Shown here: in pieces, positions 38,978 through 52,598 of the stretch
How the letters are laid out: each line of letters starts with the position of its first letter
Position numbering within the stretch: the first letter of the stretch is position 1
Assembly: GCF_014400405.1 (NCBI RefSeq)
Contig: NZ_CP060496.1
Span: forward strand, 2,542,001 to 2,606,000
Length of the DNA: 64,000 nucleotides
Source: Brachybacterium sp. Z12
Lineage (GTDB): Bacteria; Actinomycetota; Actinomycetes; Actinomycetales; Dermabacteraceae
Direction of reading: 5' to 3'
Notes under the pieces: model-generated
The model's input: the letters and a program-made list of their open reading frames with translations, nothing else
Database searches by the model: none
Told to the model about the DNA's origin: nothing
Made by a program: the position numbers and the translations under genes

Positions 38978-40321
38978 TCAGAGCCCGACGCGCTCCCGGA
39001 CGATGCCTGCGAGGCGCTCGGCGATCTCGGTCGCCTGCTCGTCGGTGGGGGCCTCGACCATCACGCGCACGACCGGCTCGGTGCCGGAGGGTCGCAGCAG
39101 CACACGGCCGTGCTCCCCAGCTCCGCCTCCGCCGCCGCGATGGCGTCGGAGACGCCGCGGTCGATGGTGGCCTTGGCCTTGTCGATGTTCTTAACGTTGA
39201 TGAGCGCCTGCGGGAGGCGGGTCATCACGTTCGCGAGCTCGCGGGCTGTGCGGCCGGTCTCGGCCATGCGCTGCAGCAGGTGCAGGGCGGTGAGCTCGCC
39301 GTCACCGGTGGTGGCGTGCTCGGCGATGATCACGTGCCCGGACTGCTCACCACCGATGGAGTAACCGCCCAGGTTCATCTCCTCGAGCACGTAGCGGTCC
39401 CCCACGCCCGTCTGGCCGAGCACGATCCCGTGCTCCTTCATCGCGATCTTGAGCCCGAGGTTGCTCATCACGGTCACCACCAGGGTGTCGTCGTGGAGCT
39501 TGCCGCGCTCCTTGAGATCCAACGCCAGGATCGCCATGATCTGGTCCCCGTCGATGATCTCGCCGTCGGCGGCGACCGCGAGGCAGCGATCGGCGTCGCC
39601 GTCGAAGGCGACACCGATGTCGGCGCCGTGCTCGAGCACCGCGGCCTTCAGCGGGCCGAGGTGGGGAGCCGCAGCCGTCGTTGATCAGGCCGCCGTCGCT
39701 GCGGTCACCGATCACGTGCACCGTCGCCCCGGCGCGGCGCAGGGCGTCGGGGCCGGAGAGGTACGCGGCACCGTTGGCGCAGTCCGCGACCACGGTCAGG
39801 CCGGTCAACGGACGGTCGACAGTCGAGACCAGGTGCTGGACATACGCCTCGACAGCACCCTCGTACCGAGAGATGGTGCCGACGTCGGTGCCCTGCGGGC
39901 GGTCCCACTCCTCCCCGAGACGGGCCTCGATCGCGTTCTCGACCTCGTCGGGCAGCTTGGTGCCGCCGCGCGCGAAGAACTTGATGCCGTTGTCAGGCGC
40001 CGGATTGTGCGAGGCGGAGATCATCACGCCCAGATCGGCGCCGGTGGACTGCACCAGGAAGGCCAGGCCAGGGGTGGGCAGCACCTCGGCGTCACACACA
40101 TCGACCCCGGCGGCGGCCAGACCCGCGCAAACCGCGGCGGAGAGGAAGTCGCCGGAGGGGCGGGTGTCGCGGGCGACGATCGCCTTGGGCCGCGTGCCAC
40201 CGAAGGCACCCAGGGTGCCCAGCACGTGGGCCGCGCCCACGGACAGCTCGACCGCGAGCTCCGCGGTGATGTCGCCATTCGCGCGTCCGCGCACTCCGTC
40301 GGTGCCGAAGAGTCGTGCCAC
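38978..40321 (-). CDS. glmM: Phosphoglucosamine mutase (frameshifted twice)
   Basis: Converts glucosamine-6-P to glucosamine-1-P for UDP-GlcNAc. [13 protein letters not shown] holds the phosphoserine; F-D-G-D-A-D-R the metal; G-G-E-Q-S-G-H and R-P-S-G-T-E-P the substrate loops. Breaks near 39667 and 39117. Ends G-I-V-R-E-R-V-G-L at 38978. Confidence 0.95.
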
Positions 40322-40492
40322 AGGGTTCTCCTCATGGGGATTCGGGGGTCAGCAGGCCCCCGCGAGCACGGCCGCGCGAGCAGGTCGCGCACAGGAACCG
40401 AGCCGGAGGTCCGCTGTGAGACTACCCGCTGGAGGGGGCCGTACTCCTCAGATTCCTCGTCACCGAAGCGTTGCGCCGGTTACTTTGGAGGG

Positions 40493-43805
<3,313 letters not shown>

Positions 43806-44009
43806 GCAGATGTTGGCTGAGCTGAGCAGATCAGCTGCTCAGCTGGGCTGAGCGCCGGCGCCCGCCCCGAGCCCAGCACCCGTAACCGACCCGCGCCCAG
43901 CGCCAGCGCCCCACCCCGAACGCGACGATGCCCCCGACCCGGAGGTCGAGGGCATCGTGCGTCCAGCGTGAGCGGTGCGGAGCATTGCCCCGCACAGATC
44001 AGCGCCCGA
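43806..44009. other. Intergenic region after SNF2 gene
   Basis: Contains two copies of TGAGCTGAGCAGAT near 43796-43830 and the small dyad GAGCAG-atcag-CTGCTC, followed by the terminator at 43925-43958. No coding potential seen. Confidence 0.6.
43925..43958. terminator. Bidirectional terminator between SNF2 gene and rpsI
   Basis: ACGATGCCC-c-CGACC-cgga-GGTCG-a-GGGCATCGT: 14 pairs with one internal mismatch and a 4-base loop, between converging genes. Confidence 0.85.
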
Positions 44010-44518
44010 TCAGCGCTTGGAGTACTGCGGAGCCTTGCGGGCCTTCTTCAGACCAGCCTTCTTGCGCTCGATGATGCGATCATCGCGGCGCAGGAAGCCG
44101 GCCTTCTTGAGGGTCGCGCGGTTGGACTCCTCGTCGATCTCGTTCAGCGCGCGGGCCACGCCCAGGCGCACGGCGCCGGCCTGACCGGACGGGCCGCCGC
44201 CGTGGAGGCGGACCATCACGTCGAAGCGACCCTTGAGGTCGAGCGCCGTGAACGGGTCGTTGACCTCCTGCTGGTGCAGCTTGTTCGGGAAGTACTCCTC
44301 GAGGCTGCGGCCGTTCAGGGTCCACTGGCCGGAGCCGGGGACCAGGCGCACGCGAGCGATCGCGCGCTTGCGACGACCGGTGCCGTAGCCCGGTTCGATC
44401 GCGGACTGGCCGGCGCCGACAGCGGCTTCGCCGGTCGACTCGGTGGTGAAGCTCGAGGGTGCGGACTCGTCGGTCACGGCCTCGAGGTTTTCGGTGGTAT
44501 CGGGGTGGTCTCAGTCAC
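44010..44518 (-). CDS. rpsI: 30S ribosomal protein S9 (possible frameshift at N-terminus)
   Basis: The S9 body is complete: [28 protein letters not shown] and the end A-P-Q-Y-S-K-R whose tail reaches the ribosomal P site. GTG 44518, with AGGAGA upstream, is the likely start; one C is missing near 44503 (repaired start V-T-E-T-T-P-D). Starting at the in-frame GTG 44477 needs no repair. Confidence 0.97.
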
Positions 44519-44568
44519 GGTTCTCCTTGGTTCGTCCGTGCGGCAGGGCGGAGTGGCGGGACACCCGC

Positions 44569-45012
44569 TTACTGCGCCACCTGATCGATGGTGAAGGTAA
44601 CGGGCTGCTGAGCGGCATGCGGGTGCTCGGAGCCCGAGTAGATCTTGAGCTTCTTGATCTGCTGATCAGCAAGCTTGTTCTTGGGGAGCATTCCGCGGAT
44701 GGCCTTCTCCACTGCACGCTCGGGGTTCTTCTCGAGCAGCTCGGAGTAGGGCATGCTGCGGAGGCCGCCGGGGTAGCCGGAGTGGCGGTAGGCGAGCTTC
44801 GCCTCCCGCTTGTTTCCGGTCAGCGCAACCTTGTCAGCGTTGATGATGATCACGAAGTCGCCTGCATCCACATGGGGTGCGAAGACCGGCTTGTGCTTTC
44901 CCCGCAGGAGCTGGGCAGCCTGGGAAGCGAGCCGGCCGAGGACGACATCCGTTGCATCGATGACGTGCCAGGAGCGCTCGACATCGCCGGGCTTCGGGGT
45001 GAACGTACGCAC
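44569..45012 (-). CDS. rplM: 50S ribosomal protein L13
   Basis: 147 residues with [15 protein letters not shown] and M-L-P-K-N-K-L-A; full length. GTG 45012 (V-R-T-F-T-P-K-P-G). Precedes rpsI in the usual rplM-rpsI operon. Confidence 0.97.
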   Translation of the reverse strand: MRTFTPKPGDVERSWHVIDATDVVLGRLASQAAQLLRGKHKPVFAPHVDAGDFVIIINADKVALTGNKREAKLAYRHSGYPGGLRSMPYSELLEKNPERAVEKAIRGMLPKNKLADQQIKKLKIYSGSEHPHAAQQPVTFTIDQVAQ

Positions 45013-45327
45013 TCGTGCCTTCTTCTCTCGTCGTGGTGCCCGGGCGGCGGGTTGCCGTCCAGACACGGTTCGATGGACCGTGGGCACGCTTCCTTCGGGT
45101 AAAAGCATGGCCCCTGTGGCTGCGCCCGGCCCGCTCCGCTCACGACGCGACGGCGGTCCTGGATGGGTGAGATTCCCTTTCGCGCCGGACTTGGGAGAAC
45201 GGCTGCGGAATTGGGCACACATCGAGGCACAACGACCGCCCATCCTACGGGTCTGCGGAGTGGAGCGTCAACGCGGACCGGGGCTCCGGAGCTGTGATCT
45301 GTGCCCGGTCCGCAGCCCTGGCTCCCG
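45013..45327 (-). other. rplM leader and intergenic region
   Basis: 315 bases upstream of rplM up to the truA stop. Holds the hairpin CACGGT-7 bases-ACCGTG at 45065-45083, about 55 bases before the rplM start, which could be part of a ribosomal-protein leader. No recognisable -35/-10 pair and no gene seen. Confidence 0.4.
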
Positions 45328-46338
45328 TCACGGCTCGAGGCGGTCCACCAGTGCCGGGGCGCTGCGGTCGGCGGGGGCGACATCCTCGTGCTCCTCGCGC
45401 TCCTCGGGGAGAGGCTGGCGCAGGGTGCGGGTGCGTGCGGCCCAGGCGGCGAGCTCCTCGTCGGGCGGGTAGGCGACATGGTCGAGGGTGAGCCCCTGCG
45501 GCGGGCACAGCGGTGCGGCGCCGACGCGGTCGCGGGTGGCGGACTCGCGGGTGCGGGCCGCGAGCACCTGGGCCGGCCAGTCCTCGCTCCGTCGCCCCTC
45601 CCCCACTCCGATCAGCGCGCCGACGAGGGAGCGCACCATGTGGTGGCAGAAGGCGTCGGCGACGACGGTGGCGACGATCAGGCCTTCATCAGCCCGACCC
45701 TCGCCCGGGCGCTCCCAGCGCAGCTCCCGCAGCTCGCGGATGGTGGTGGCTCCTTCCCGCGGCCGGCAGTAGGAGAGGAAGTCGTGCTCGCCGAGCAGTG
45801 CCGTGCTGGCGCGCGCCATCGCCGCGACATCGAGAGGGCGGCGGTGGCGCAGCACGTCTCGGCGCAGGGGGTCGTGGGCGGCGGGCCCGTCGGAGATGCG
45901 GTAGCGGTAGCGGCGCCACAGCGCACCGAAACGGGCGTCGAAGTCGGCGGGGACCTCGCGGGCGACGTGGACCACGACGTCCTGCGGCAGCACACCGGCG
46001 AGGCGACCCACGAGCGCCTGGGCCGGGCTGCGATCGGAACGTCCGGGCAGGGTGGCGAGCACGTCGCGCGGCAGGTCGAGGTGGCAGACCTGGCCGCGGG
46101 CATGGACTCCGGCATCCGTGCGCCCGGCGACCGTGACCCGGGTAGGGACACGGGCGATCCGGGCCAGGGCCTGCTCGAGCTCGCCCTGGACGGTGCGCTG
46201 GCCGGGCTGCGTTGCCCAGCCGTGGAAGTCGGTGCCGTCGTAGGAGAGGTCCAGCCGCAGCCTCACGTCGGAGCGGTCACGGGTGGCCACACGAAGCGCG
46301 GGCGCGGCGGGGCGTGGGTCCTGGAACTCGTCGGGCAT
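45328..46338 (-). CDS. truA: tRNA pseudouridine(38-40) synthase TruA
   Basis: 336 residues. L-S-Y-D-G-T-D-F-H-G-W and G-R-T-D-A-G-V-H-A with the catalytic Asp; F-C-H-H-M-V-R-S-L-V-G near the C-terminus. ATG 46338 starts about 25 variable residues ahead of the domain. No frame break. Confidence 0.94.
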   Translation of the reverse strand: MPDEFQDPRPAAPALRVATRDRSDVRLRLDLSYDGTDFHGWATQPGQRTVQGELEQALARIARVPTRVTVAGRTDAGVHARGQVCHLDLPRDVLATLPGRSDRSPAQALVGRLAGVLPQDVVVHVAREVPADFDARFGALWRRYRYRISDGPAAHDPLRRDVLRHRRPLDVAAMARASTALLGEHDFLSYCRPREGATTIRELRELRWERPGEGRADEGLIVATVVADAFCHHMVRSLVGALIGVGEGRRSEDWPAQVLAARTRESATRDRVGAAPLCPPQGLTLDHVAYPPDEELAAWAARTRTLRQPLPEEREEHEDVAPADRSAPALVDRLEP

Positions 46339-46461
46339 GCGCTCGATCGTAATGGCGCGGAGCCCGCCCGGGGCGCGACGGGAGGGCGGCGCCGAGAGCG
46401 GTCCGGGGCCGCACTGCGGGCACTTCTTCGACGCCCGTCCTCCTCTGGGTACTCTGCCCGC

Positions 46462-47808
46462 GTGAAGATCCTCATCATCGGCAGCGGCGGCCGCGAGCAC
46501 GCGATCATCCGTCGACTCGCCTCCGATACCCCCGCTCCCGAGCTGCACGCCGCGCCCGGCAACCCCGGCATCGCGCAGCTCGCCACCTGTCATGACGCCC
46601 CCGTCACCGACCTCGACGCCCAGGTGCGCCTGGCCCAGGAGCTGCAGCCCGACCTGGTGGTGATCGGCCCCGAGGCGCCGCTGGTCGCCGGGTCCGCGGA
46701 CCGTCTGCGCGAGGCCGGGTTCACGGTCTTCGGGCCGTCGGCCGCCGCCGCCCACCTCGAGGGCTCGAAGTCCTGGGCGAAGGAGATCATGGCCGCGGCC
46801 GGTGTGCCCACGGCCGCTTCCGTGACCGTCACCGCGCGGGAGCAGCTCGAGGCCGGGCTGGACCGCGTCAACCCCCTCTCGGACGTGCCCTACGTGGTGA
46901 AGGCCGATGGCCTCGCCGCCGGCAAGGGCGTGGTCGTCACCGAGGACCGCACGGCCGCGATCACCCACGCCGAGGCGGTGCTGACCGCCGGCGGCTCGGT
47001 GGTGCTCGAGGAGTTCCTCGACGGCCCCGAGGTGTCCCTGTTCTGCCTCAGCGACGGCAGTCGGGTGGTGCCGCTGGCGCCTGCCCAGGACTTCAAGCGC
47101 GCCCTGGACGGTGACGAGGGTCCCAACACCGGCGGGATGGGCGCCTACTCCCCGCTGCCGTGGGCGCCTAAGGATCTGGCTGACGAGGTGCTGCGCGTCG
47201 TCGCCCGCCCCACGATCGCCGAGATGGCGGCCCGGGACATCCCCTTCGTCGGGGTGCTGTACTGCGGGCTCGCACTGACCTCGCGCGGCCTGCGGGTGAT
47301 CGAGTTCAACGCCCGCTTCGGCGATCCGGAGACTCAGGTGGTGCTCGAGCGCCTCACCTCGCCGCTGGCCCCGCTGCTGCTCGCCGCCGCTCGTGGTGAG
47401 CTCGCTGAAGATGCGGAGCTGACCTGGAGCGAGGACAGCGCGGTGACCGTGGTGCTGGCCTGCGCCGGGTACCCCGCAGCGGTGCGCACCGGGGACCCGA
47501 TCACCGGGATCGATGCCGCCGAGCAGCTCGGCGCCCATGTCATCCACGCCGGCACCGCCACCGCGGAGGGAGCCCTGGTCAGCGCCGGCGGCCGCGTGCT
47601 GTCGGTGGTCGCCACCGGCACGGACCTCGAGGCCGCCCGCACGCTGGCCCTGAGCGCCACCGAGGCGATCCGTCTCGCGGGCAGCCATCACCGCACGGAC
47701 ATCGCCCGCCAGGGGCGCCGCCGACGACCAGGCCGCGCGAGAGGAGAACGCATGAGCACCGTTCGTCGACGAACTGCGAGGAACGAGCGGAAGGAGATGG
47801 ACGCATGA
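46462..47808 (+). CDS. purD: Phosphoribosylamine-glycine ligase
   Basis: Second step of purine synthesis. G-S-G-G-R-E-H-A-I at the start, ATP-grasp domain with V-V-K-A-D-G-L-A-A-G-K-G-V and N-A-R-F-G-D-P-E-T-Q. The last about 30 residues are arginine-rich and not conserved. As written the stop overlaps the purC start as ATGA, the normal operon arrangement. Confidence 0.95.
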   Translation: MKILIIGSGGREHAIIRRLASDTPAPELHAAPGNPGIAQLATCHDAPVTDLDAQVRLAQELQPDLVVIGPEAPLVAGSADRLREAGFTVFGPSAAAAHLEGSKSWAKEIMAAAGVPTAASVTVTAREQLEAGLDRVNPLSDVPYVVKADGLAAGKGVVVTEDRTAAITHAEAVLTAGGSVVLEEFLDGPEVSLFCLSDGSRVVPLAPAQDFKRALDGDEGPNTGGMGAYSPLPWAPKDLADEVLRVVARPTIAEMAARDIPFVGVLYCGLALTSRGLRVIEFNARFGDPETQVVLERLTSPLAPLLLAAARGELAEDAELTWSEDSAVTVVLACAGYPAAVRTGDPITGIDAAEQLGAHVIHAGTATAEGALVSAGGRVLSVVATGTDLEAARTLALSATEAIRLAGSHHRTDIARQGRRRRPGRARGERMSTVRRRTARNERKEMDA

Positions 47809-48718
47809 GCACGACCACCGCCCCGCTGACCGAGGCCCCGCAGCTGCCCGGCTGGGACCATGCCGTCTCCGGCAAGGTCCGGGAGCTGTACGTGCCCAGC
47901 GGCGTCGAGCCGTCGGCCGCGACCGAGGTGCTGGTGGTCGCGACAGACCGCATCAGCGCCTACGACCATTCCCTGCAGCCGGGGATCCCCGACAAGGGGC
48001 GCCTGCTGACCGGCATCAGCCTGTTCTGGTTCGAGCAGCTGGCGGACATCGTCCCCCATCACGTGCTCTCGGCGACCGACGTGCCGGAGGAGGTGGCGGG
48101 GCGGGCGCTGCGCTGCCGCGGCCTGGACATGGTGGCGTTGGAGTGCATCGCCCGTGGCCACCTCACCGGCTCGGGCCTGGCCGACTACCGTGCGGGCGGC
48201 TCGGTGGGCGGCCACGTGCTGCCCTCCGGGCTGGTCGAGGCGTCGCGGCTGGAGCCGGCGATCTTCACCCCGTCCACGAAGGCGGAGGCCGGGGAGCACG
48301 ACGAGAACATCACCGTCGCCCAGGCCCGGGAGCTGCTGGGCGAGGAGCTCACCGCCGAGTTGGAATCCCTGACCCTCGCGGTGTTCGAGCGGGCCCGTCG
48401 GATCGCCGGTGAGCAGGGCATCATCCTCGCGGACACCAAGCTCGAGTTCGGGCACTCGCGCATCGACGGCACGCTGATGCTCGGCGACGAGGTGCTCACC
48501 CCGGACTCCAGCCGGTTCTGGTCCGCCGACACCCACACCCCGGGCCGCACGCCCCCAGCCTGGACAAGCAGTTCGTGCGGGACTGGCTGACCTCCGCCGC
48601 CTCGGGCTGGCACCGGGGAGCGGTGGCGCCGCCGCCGCAGCTGCCCGCCGAGGTGGTCGAACAGACCAGGTCGCGGTACGTCGAGGCGTACGAGCGGCTC
48701 ACCGGCCGGACCTTCTGA
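47805..48718 (+). CDS. purC: Phosphoribosylaminoimidazole-succinocarboxamide synthase (frameshifted)
   Basis: SAICAR synthetase. S-G-K-V-R-E-L-Y, R-I-S-A-Y-D, E-C-I-A-R-G-H-L-T-G-S-G and D-T-K-L-E-F-G. Break near 48553; repaired it continues L-D-K-Q-F-V-R-D-W-L and ends at 48718. Coupled to purD. Confidence 0.95.
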
Positions 48719-48725
48719 CCTCCTC

Positions 48726-51116
48726 TCAGGTCACCACCAGCACCAGGGCGACCACGAGGCCGACGCCGACCACCAGCAGCAGATCCGAGCGGCCGAGGGT
48801 GGACGGCTTCCAGAAGGTCCGGTCCCCGTCGCCCAGCCCGCGCAGCTCGAGGGCCAGCGCGATCCTCTCCGCGCTGCGGAGCGCATCGACCAGCAGCGAG
48901 AAGGCGCAGCGTGCCAGGTGCCGGGGCCGCAGCCGTGCCACCTCACCCTGGGATGTGAGCGGCAGCCGCACCCGATGGGCGCGTGTGATCGTCTCCCAGC
49001 GCCGAGACAGGTCGTCCAGCAGCCGCCGCCCCGCGAGGAGCGCATAGGCGTACCGGGCGGGCAGACGGGCGTGCTGCTGCAGGATCACCATGGTGCGCCG
49101 GGGATCGGTGGCCCGTGCGACGGTGAGTGCCCCGAGCCCGATCACGAGCGCACGCAGCGCCAGGGCGGTGCCCAGGACGATCCCTTCCTGGGTGATCCGC
49201 ACCGGGAGGTCCGGCCAGGGCTCGTGGCCGGGGCGGCTGAGCATGTTGACCATGAGCACCCCGCTCGCGAACACCACGAACGGCAGCTGCGCCCGCAGCA
49301 GCGCGACCGGCCCGATCCGGCAGCCGATCATCGCCCCGCCGCTGAGCAGCAGGTACATCAGAAGCAGCGGCAGCGGCTCGGTCAGAGCGATGCACACGAT
49401 GCTCAGCGCGGTCAGCAGCCCCAGCAGCACGGTGGGGTCGCGGCGGGCCAGAGCTCCGCGCGGGCCGACGGACGCCACGGGGAGGGAGCTGTCCGGGGCG
49501 GGTGCGTCAGGGGCGGGTGGGGTCGGGGGCGTCTCCGCGTCCGGTGCCTGCCGGGCGAGCAGGCCCGCCTGGCGCTGCAGGTCGGGGTCCTCGAGCAGTG
49601 CCTGCGGCGGCATCGGGCCGTGCACACGGCCTTCGGCGATGACCACGGCGGCATCCGCAGCTTCGAGGGAGTGCAGGTCGTGGGTGGTCATGACCACGCC
49701 GCGTCCCGCTTCCGCCGCCTCCCGCAGCAGGTCCAGGACAGTGCGCTGGGCGGCACGGTCCAGGCCGTAGCCGGGTTCATCGGCGAGCAGCACCGGGCGG
49801 TCGCTCAGCAGCATCGCGCCGATCGAGAGCCTGCGCTGCTGGCCGCCGGAGAGACGGAACGGGCTCGCCCCGGCCTGTGCGGCGAGTCCTAGGCGGGCGA
49901 GCATCTGCGCGACCTCGGCGGGTGAGGCGCCGGACGCCTCGAGCTCGTCCTCCACCGTGCTGGCCAGGAACTGCGCTTCCGGGCGCTGGAAGACGAGGCC
50001 CGCCGCGGCGCCCTCGATCGTGCCTCGCAGCGGCGGATCCAGGCGGGACAGGGCGCCCAGCAGGGTGGACTTCCCGGTCCCGTTGCGACCCACCACGGCG
50101 AGCACCTCACCGGCCCGCGCCTCGAGCTCGACGGACTCGAGCACCGTGCGTCCGGCATGGCCGAGGTCGGCGTCGCGGGCCGTGAGCAGGACGGGGCCCG
50201 GGGCACCACCGGTCTGCGCGTCCCTCGAGCTGCGGGCATGGGCCGGGCGGTGCGCCTGCTCGAGCTCCCGGGGCAGCCAGCATCCGGCGTCCCGCAGGGC
50301 ATCCCCGTGCTCGGCGAGCACCTGGGGCGTCGGCCCGTCGGCGAGGATGCGGCCGTCGGCGGCGAGCGCGATGGTCCGTGCCGGCAGACCGGCCACACCC
50401 CGCTCCCCCGCCCAGTCATCGAGCCGGTGCTCGATGAGGAGGGTCGCGACGTCACCGGAGGCGGTAGCGGCGTCGACGGCGGCCCGCACGGCGCGCACCC
50501 CGTCGGCGTCCAGCATGGCGGTGGGCTCGTCGAGCAGCAGCAGCCGGGGCCGGGCGACGTGCGCCGCGGCGAGCCCGGCCCGTTGCAGCTCACCGCCCGA
50601 GAGCGTCCCGGCGGCGCGATCGGCGAGCGCGCCGATGCCGGCCTGCTCGAGAGCGCCCTGCACGCGGGCACCGATCTCCTCCGGCGGGGTGCAGCGGCTC
50701 TCGAGGGGCAGGGCGGTGTCGTCCTCGATCTGCGGCAGGCACACCCCGTCGGCCGGGTCCTGGCCGAGGTGTCCCACGACCTGTGCGGCCGCGAGGGCGC
50801 CGTCGGCCACCGGGTCGATCCCGCCCACTCGCACGGAGCCGGTGACCCGGGCGCGCTGGTGGGAGGGGATCGCTCCGGCGAGGGTGCGCAGCAGGGTGGA
50901 CTTGCCGGAGCCGCTGGGCCCCAGCAGCAGCACCTGCTCTCCGGCGCGGATGCTGCCGCTCCAGGGGCCCACGCCGTCCCCCGAGGGGAGGACCACCTCG
51001 AGGTCCACAGCCTCGACGATCGCGCCCGCATCGCTCGTGGTCGCGGAGCCGCCGAGCAGGCCGGGCTCAGCGGACACGTCGCTCCGGGATGCCGCCATCG
51101 CTGGAGCTCGTGGCAC
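48726..51116 (-). CDS. Fused energising module of a thiamine-precursor ECF transporter (two ATPases and EcfT)
   Basis: 796 residues with three parts: ATPase 1 (L-G-P-S-G-S-G-K-S; L-L-L-L-D-E-P-T), ATPase 2 from about residue 305 (V-G-R-N-G-T-G-K-S; L-S-G-G-Q-Q-R-R-L; L-L-A-D-E-P-G), then a transmembrane EcfT-like part from about 560 with five helices. Equivalent to YkoD plus YkoC in one chain. Reads without a break. Overlaps ykoE; controlled by the TPP riboswitch upstream. Confidence 0.92.
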   Translation of the reverse strand: MPRAPAMAASRSDVSAEPGLLGGSATTSDAGAIVEAVDLEVVLPSGDGVGPWSGSIRAGEQVLLLGPSGSGKSTLLRTLAGAIPSHQRARVTGSVRVGGIDPVADGALAAAQVVGHLGQDPADGVCLPQIEDDTALPLESRCTPPEEIGARVQGALEQAGIGALADRAAGTLSGGELQRAGLAAAHVARPRLLLLDEPTAMLDADGVRAVRAAVDAATASGDVATLLIEHRLDDWAGERGVAGLPARTIALAADGRILADGPTPQVLAEHGDALRDAGCWLPRELEQAHRPAHARSSRDAQTGGAPGPVLLTARDADLGHAGRTVLESVELEARAGEVLAVVGRNGTGKSTLLGALSRLDPPLRGTIEGAAAGLVFQRPEAQFLASTVEDELEASGASPAEVAQMLARLGLAAQAGASPFRLSGGQQRRLSIGAMLLSDRPVLLADEPGYGLDRAAQRTVLDLLREAAEAGRGVVMTTHDLHSLEAADAAVVIAEGRVHGPMPPQALLEDPDLQRQAGLLARQAPDAETPPTPPAPDAPAPDSSLPVASVGPRGALARRDPTVLLGLLTALSIVCIALTEPLPLLLMYLLLSGGAMIGCRIGPVALLRAQLPFVVFASGVLMVNMLSRPGHEPWPDLPVRITQEGIVLGTALALRALVIGLGALTVARATDPRRTMVILQQHARLPARYAYALLAGRRLLDDLSRRWETITRAHRVRLPLTSQGEVARLRPRHLARCAFSLLVDALRSAERIALALELRGLGDGDRTFWKPSTLGRSDLLLVVGVGLVVALVLVVT

Positions 51117-51704
51117 CGATCGCGAAGTTCGCGAGCACGCCGGTGCGGTCGAGGGCGCGGACGATCACCTTCGCCAGCAGCCCGCCCAGCACGATCCCGG
51201 AGAGCACCTGGACGATCAGGCGCAGCGTGAACAGATCCTGCCCGTACCAGCCGAAGCGGTAGGCGGTCCAGAAGAACACCAGCCCTGCGCCCAGCGCCCC
51301 CGAGGCCGCGAACACGCCCCAGCCGAAGCGGCGGTAGCGGGTCAGGGCGAAGGGCAGCTCGCTGCCGATGCCCTGCAGCGCTCCGGACAGCACCAGCAGC
51401 GGGCCGACGGGGCTGCCGAGGAAGACGACCTCGATGATCGCGGCGAGCATCTCGGCGATGACGCCCACGCCGGGGCGGCGCAGGATCGCCACGGCCACCG
51501 GGCCCACCAGCAGCCAGGACCCGAACAGCACGTGCTGGGCGAGGTCCCCGGCAGGGCCCATCGCGATCGCGAGCAGGTTCCAGGCCTGCACGAACACCCA
51601 GTACAGGAAGCCGAACACCACTCCGAGCACGACGACCATCACGATCTCGCGCAGGCTCAGCCGGCACGGCGGCGTGCCGTGGCGGCGGTCTCCACCGCGG
51701 TCAT
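51067..51704 (-). CDS. ykoE: ECF transporter S component YkoE (frameshifted at N-terminus)
   Basis: About 212 residues with five or six membrane helices (V-V-L-G-V-V-F-G-F-L-Y-W; P-V-G-P-L-L-V-L-S-G-A-L-Q). Substrate-binding subunit for hydroxymethylpyrimidine/thiamine. ATG 51704 follows GGGGAGG; one C is missing near 51661 (A-R-L-S-L-R-E-I-V-M). Confidence 0.9.
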
Positions 51705-52390
51705 CGTGCCTCCCCTTCCAGCTCGCGCACCTCGTGAGAGGGGCTGTTCAGAGAGACCGTGAGGTGGCTGGTGACGTGCTGGACGCTGCGTCCCACCAGC
51801 AGCCAGCCGGCGACGGCGGTGGAGATGACATCACCGATATCGCCCTCGAGGCGGGTGACGAAGTGCTCGGAGCCGCGGAAGGTGCCCAGTTCACGGGCAT
51901 GGTCGATCGCGGCATAGATGTCCCGCATGTGGTCGGGGGCGGTGCCGTCCGCGGTGACCTGATCGGCCAGGGGGTACAGCGACCATTCAGCGGCGGCGTA
52001 GCGGCCGGTGCGCCGGGGCTCGGGGACCGCCGTCCCCCGCGGGCCGGCGCCCTCGGGAAGCTCGCAGACCACCTCGCCGGGGCAGCCGCGGGAGAGGACC
52101 AGGGAGAGGGTCGCGTGGTGCTCGGTGCGGGCGAGCTCCTCCGCGAGGTCGATGAGGACGCGCTGAAGATGGGACTCGTGCCCGCCGAGGTAGGTGGAGA
52201 CGTCCCCGGTCTCGCGCACCAGGCCGGTGAGGTCGAGGCGGGAGAGGATCCCGACCAGCACGCGGGCGTAGTCCTCGGTCATGACGGAGGCGGTCAGGCG
52301 GGCGCCGACGCCGAAGCCGAGCGGGGTCGCGGTGGGATCCGGGGCAGGGCCCGCGGTGGGGGTGGCGATGCCGGTGGGAGCGGTGATCAT
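51701..52390 (-). CDS. ykoF: YkoF-type thiamine/HMP-binding protein
   Basis: 229 residues with two repeats of the Ykof ferredoxin-like fold. First half: G-V-G-A-R-L-T-A-S-V-M-T-E-D-Y. Second half: A-E-W-S-L-Y-P-L-A-D-Q and G-D-I-G-D-V-I-S-T-A. Binds the pyrimidine of thiamine. First gene after the TPP riboswitch. Confidence 0.88.
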   Translation of the reverse strand: MITAPTGIATPTAGPAPDPTATPLGFGVGARLTASVMTEDYARVLVGILSRLDLTGLVRETGDVSTYLGGHESHLQRVLIDLAEELARTEHHATLSLVLSRGCPGEVVCELPEGAGPRGTAVPEPRRTGRYAAAEWSLYPLADQVTADGTAPDHMRDIYAAIDHARELGTFRGSEHFVTRLEGDIGDVISTAVAGWLLVGRSVQHVTSHLTVSLNSPSHEVRELEGEAR

Positions 52391-52395
52391 GAGCC

Positions 52396-52415
52396 GTGCC
52401 TTTCACGAAGGGCAC
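52396..52415 (-). promoter_or_regulatory. Shine-Dalgarno-sequestering hairpin of ykoF
   Basis: GTGCC-10 bases-GGCAC. The 3' arm includes AAAGG, 8 bases before the ykoF ATG. Closing this stem would hide the ribosome-binding site, the expected output of the riboswitch just upstream. Confidence 0.6.
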
Positions 52416-52442
52416 GGGCGCGCAGCGACTTTCACCTGGCGG

Positions 52443-52532
52443 AGCTCCCTGCGCCGGCATTATCCGGATCAGGTTCTACGGTCGGAGTTCGAGAACTCCC
52501 TCTCAGCCCGGCTCACCGGACTCCCGTGCACG
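52443..52532 (-). promoter_or_regulatory. TPP riboswitch (THI element)
   Basis: On the minus strand: ACGGGAG, GGGCTGAGAGGG, GACCGTAGAACCTGATCC, GGATAATGCC and GCGCAGGGAG, in the standard order of the thiamine-pyrophosphate aptamer. Represses ykoF-ykoE-ykoDC when thiamine is plentiful. Confidence 0.97.
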
Positions 52533-52598
52533 GGCTCAGCCTAGCCGGGGCACGAGCCGGTGTGCACATCAGTGCCCGCTGCGCGGACGGCGCACGCC

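Noticed and set aside
45328..47691. A 787-codon open frame antisense to purD
   Set aside because: Only the truA part (45328-46338) is real; the rest is a high-G+C shadow of purD on the other strand.
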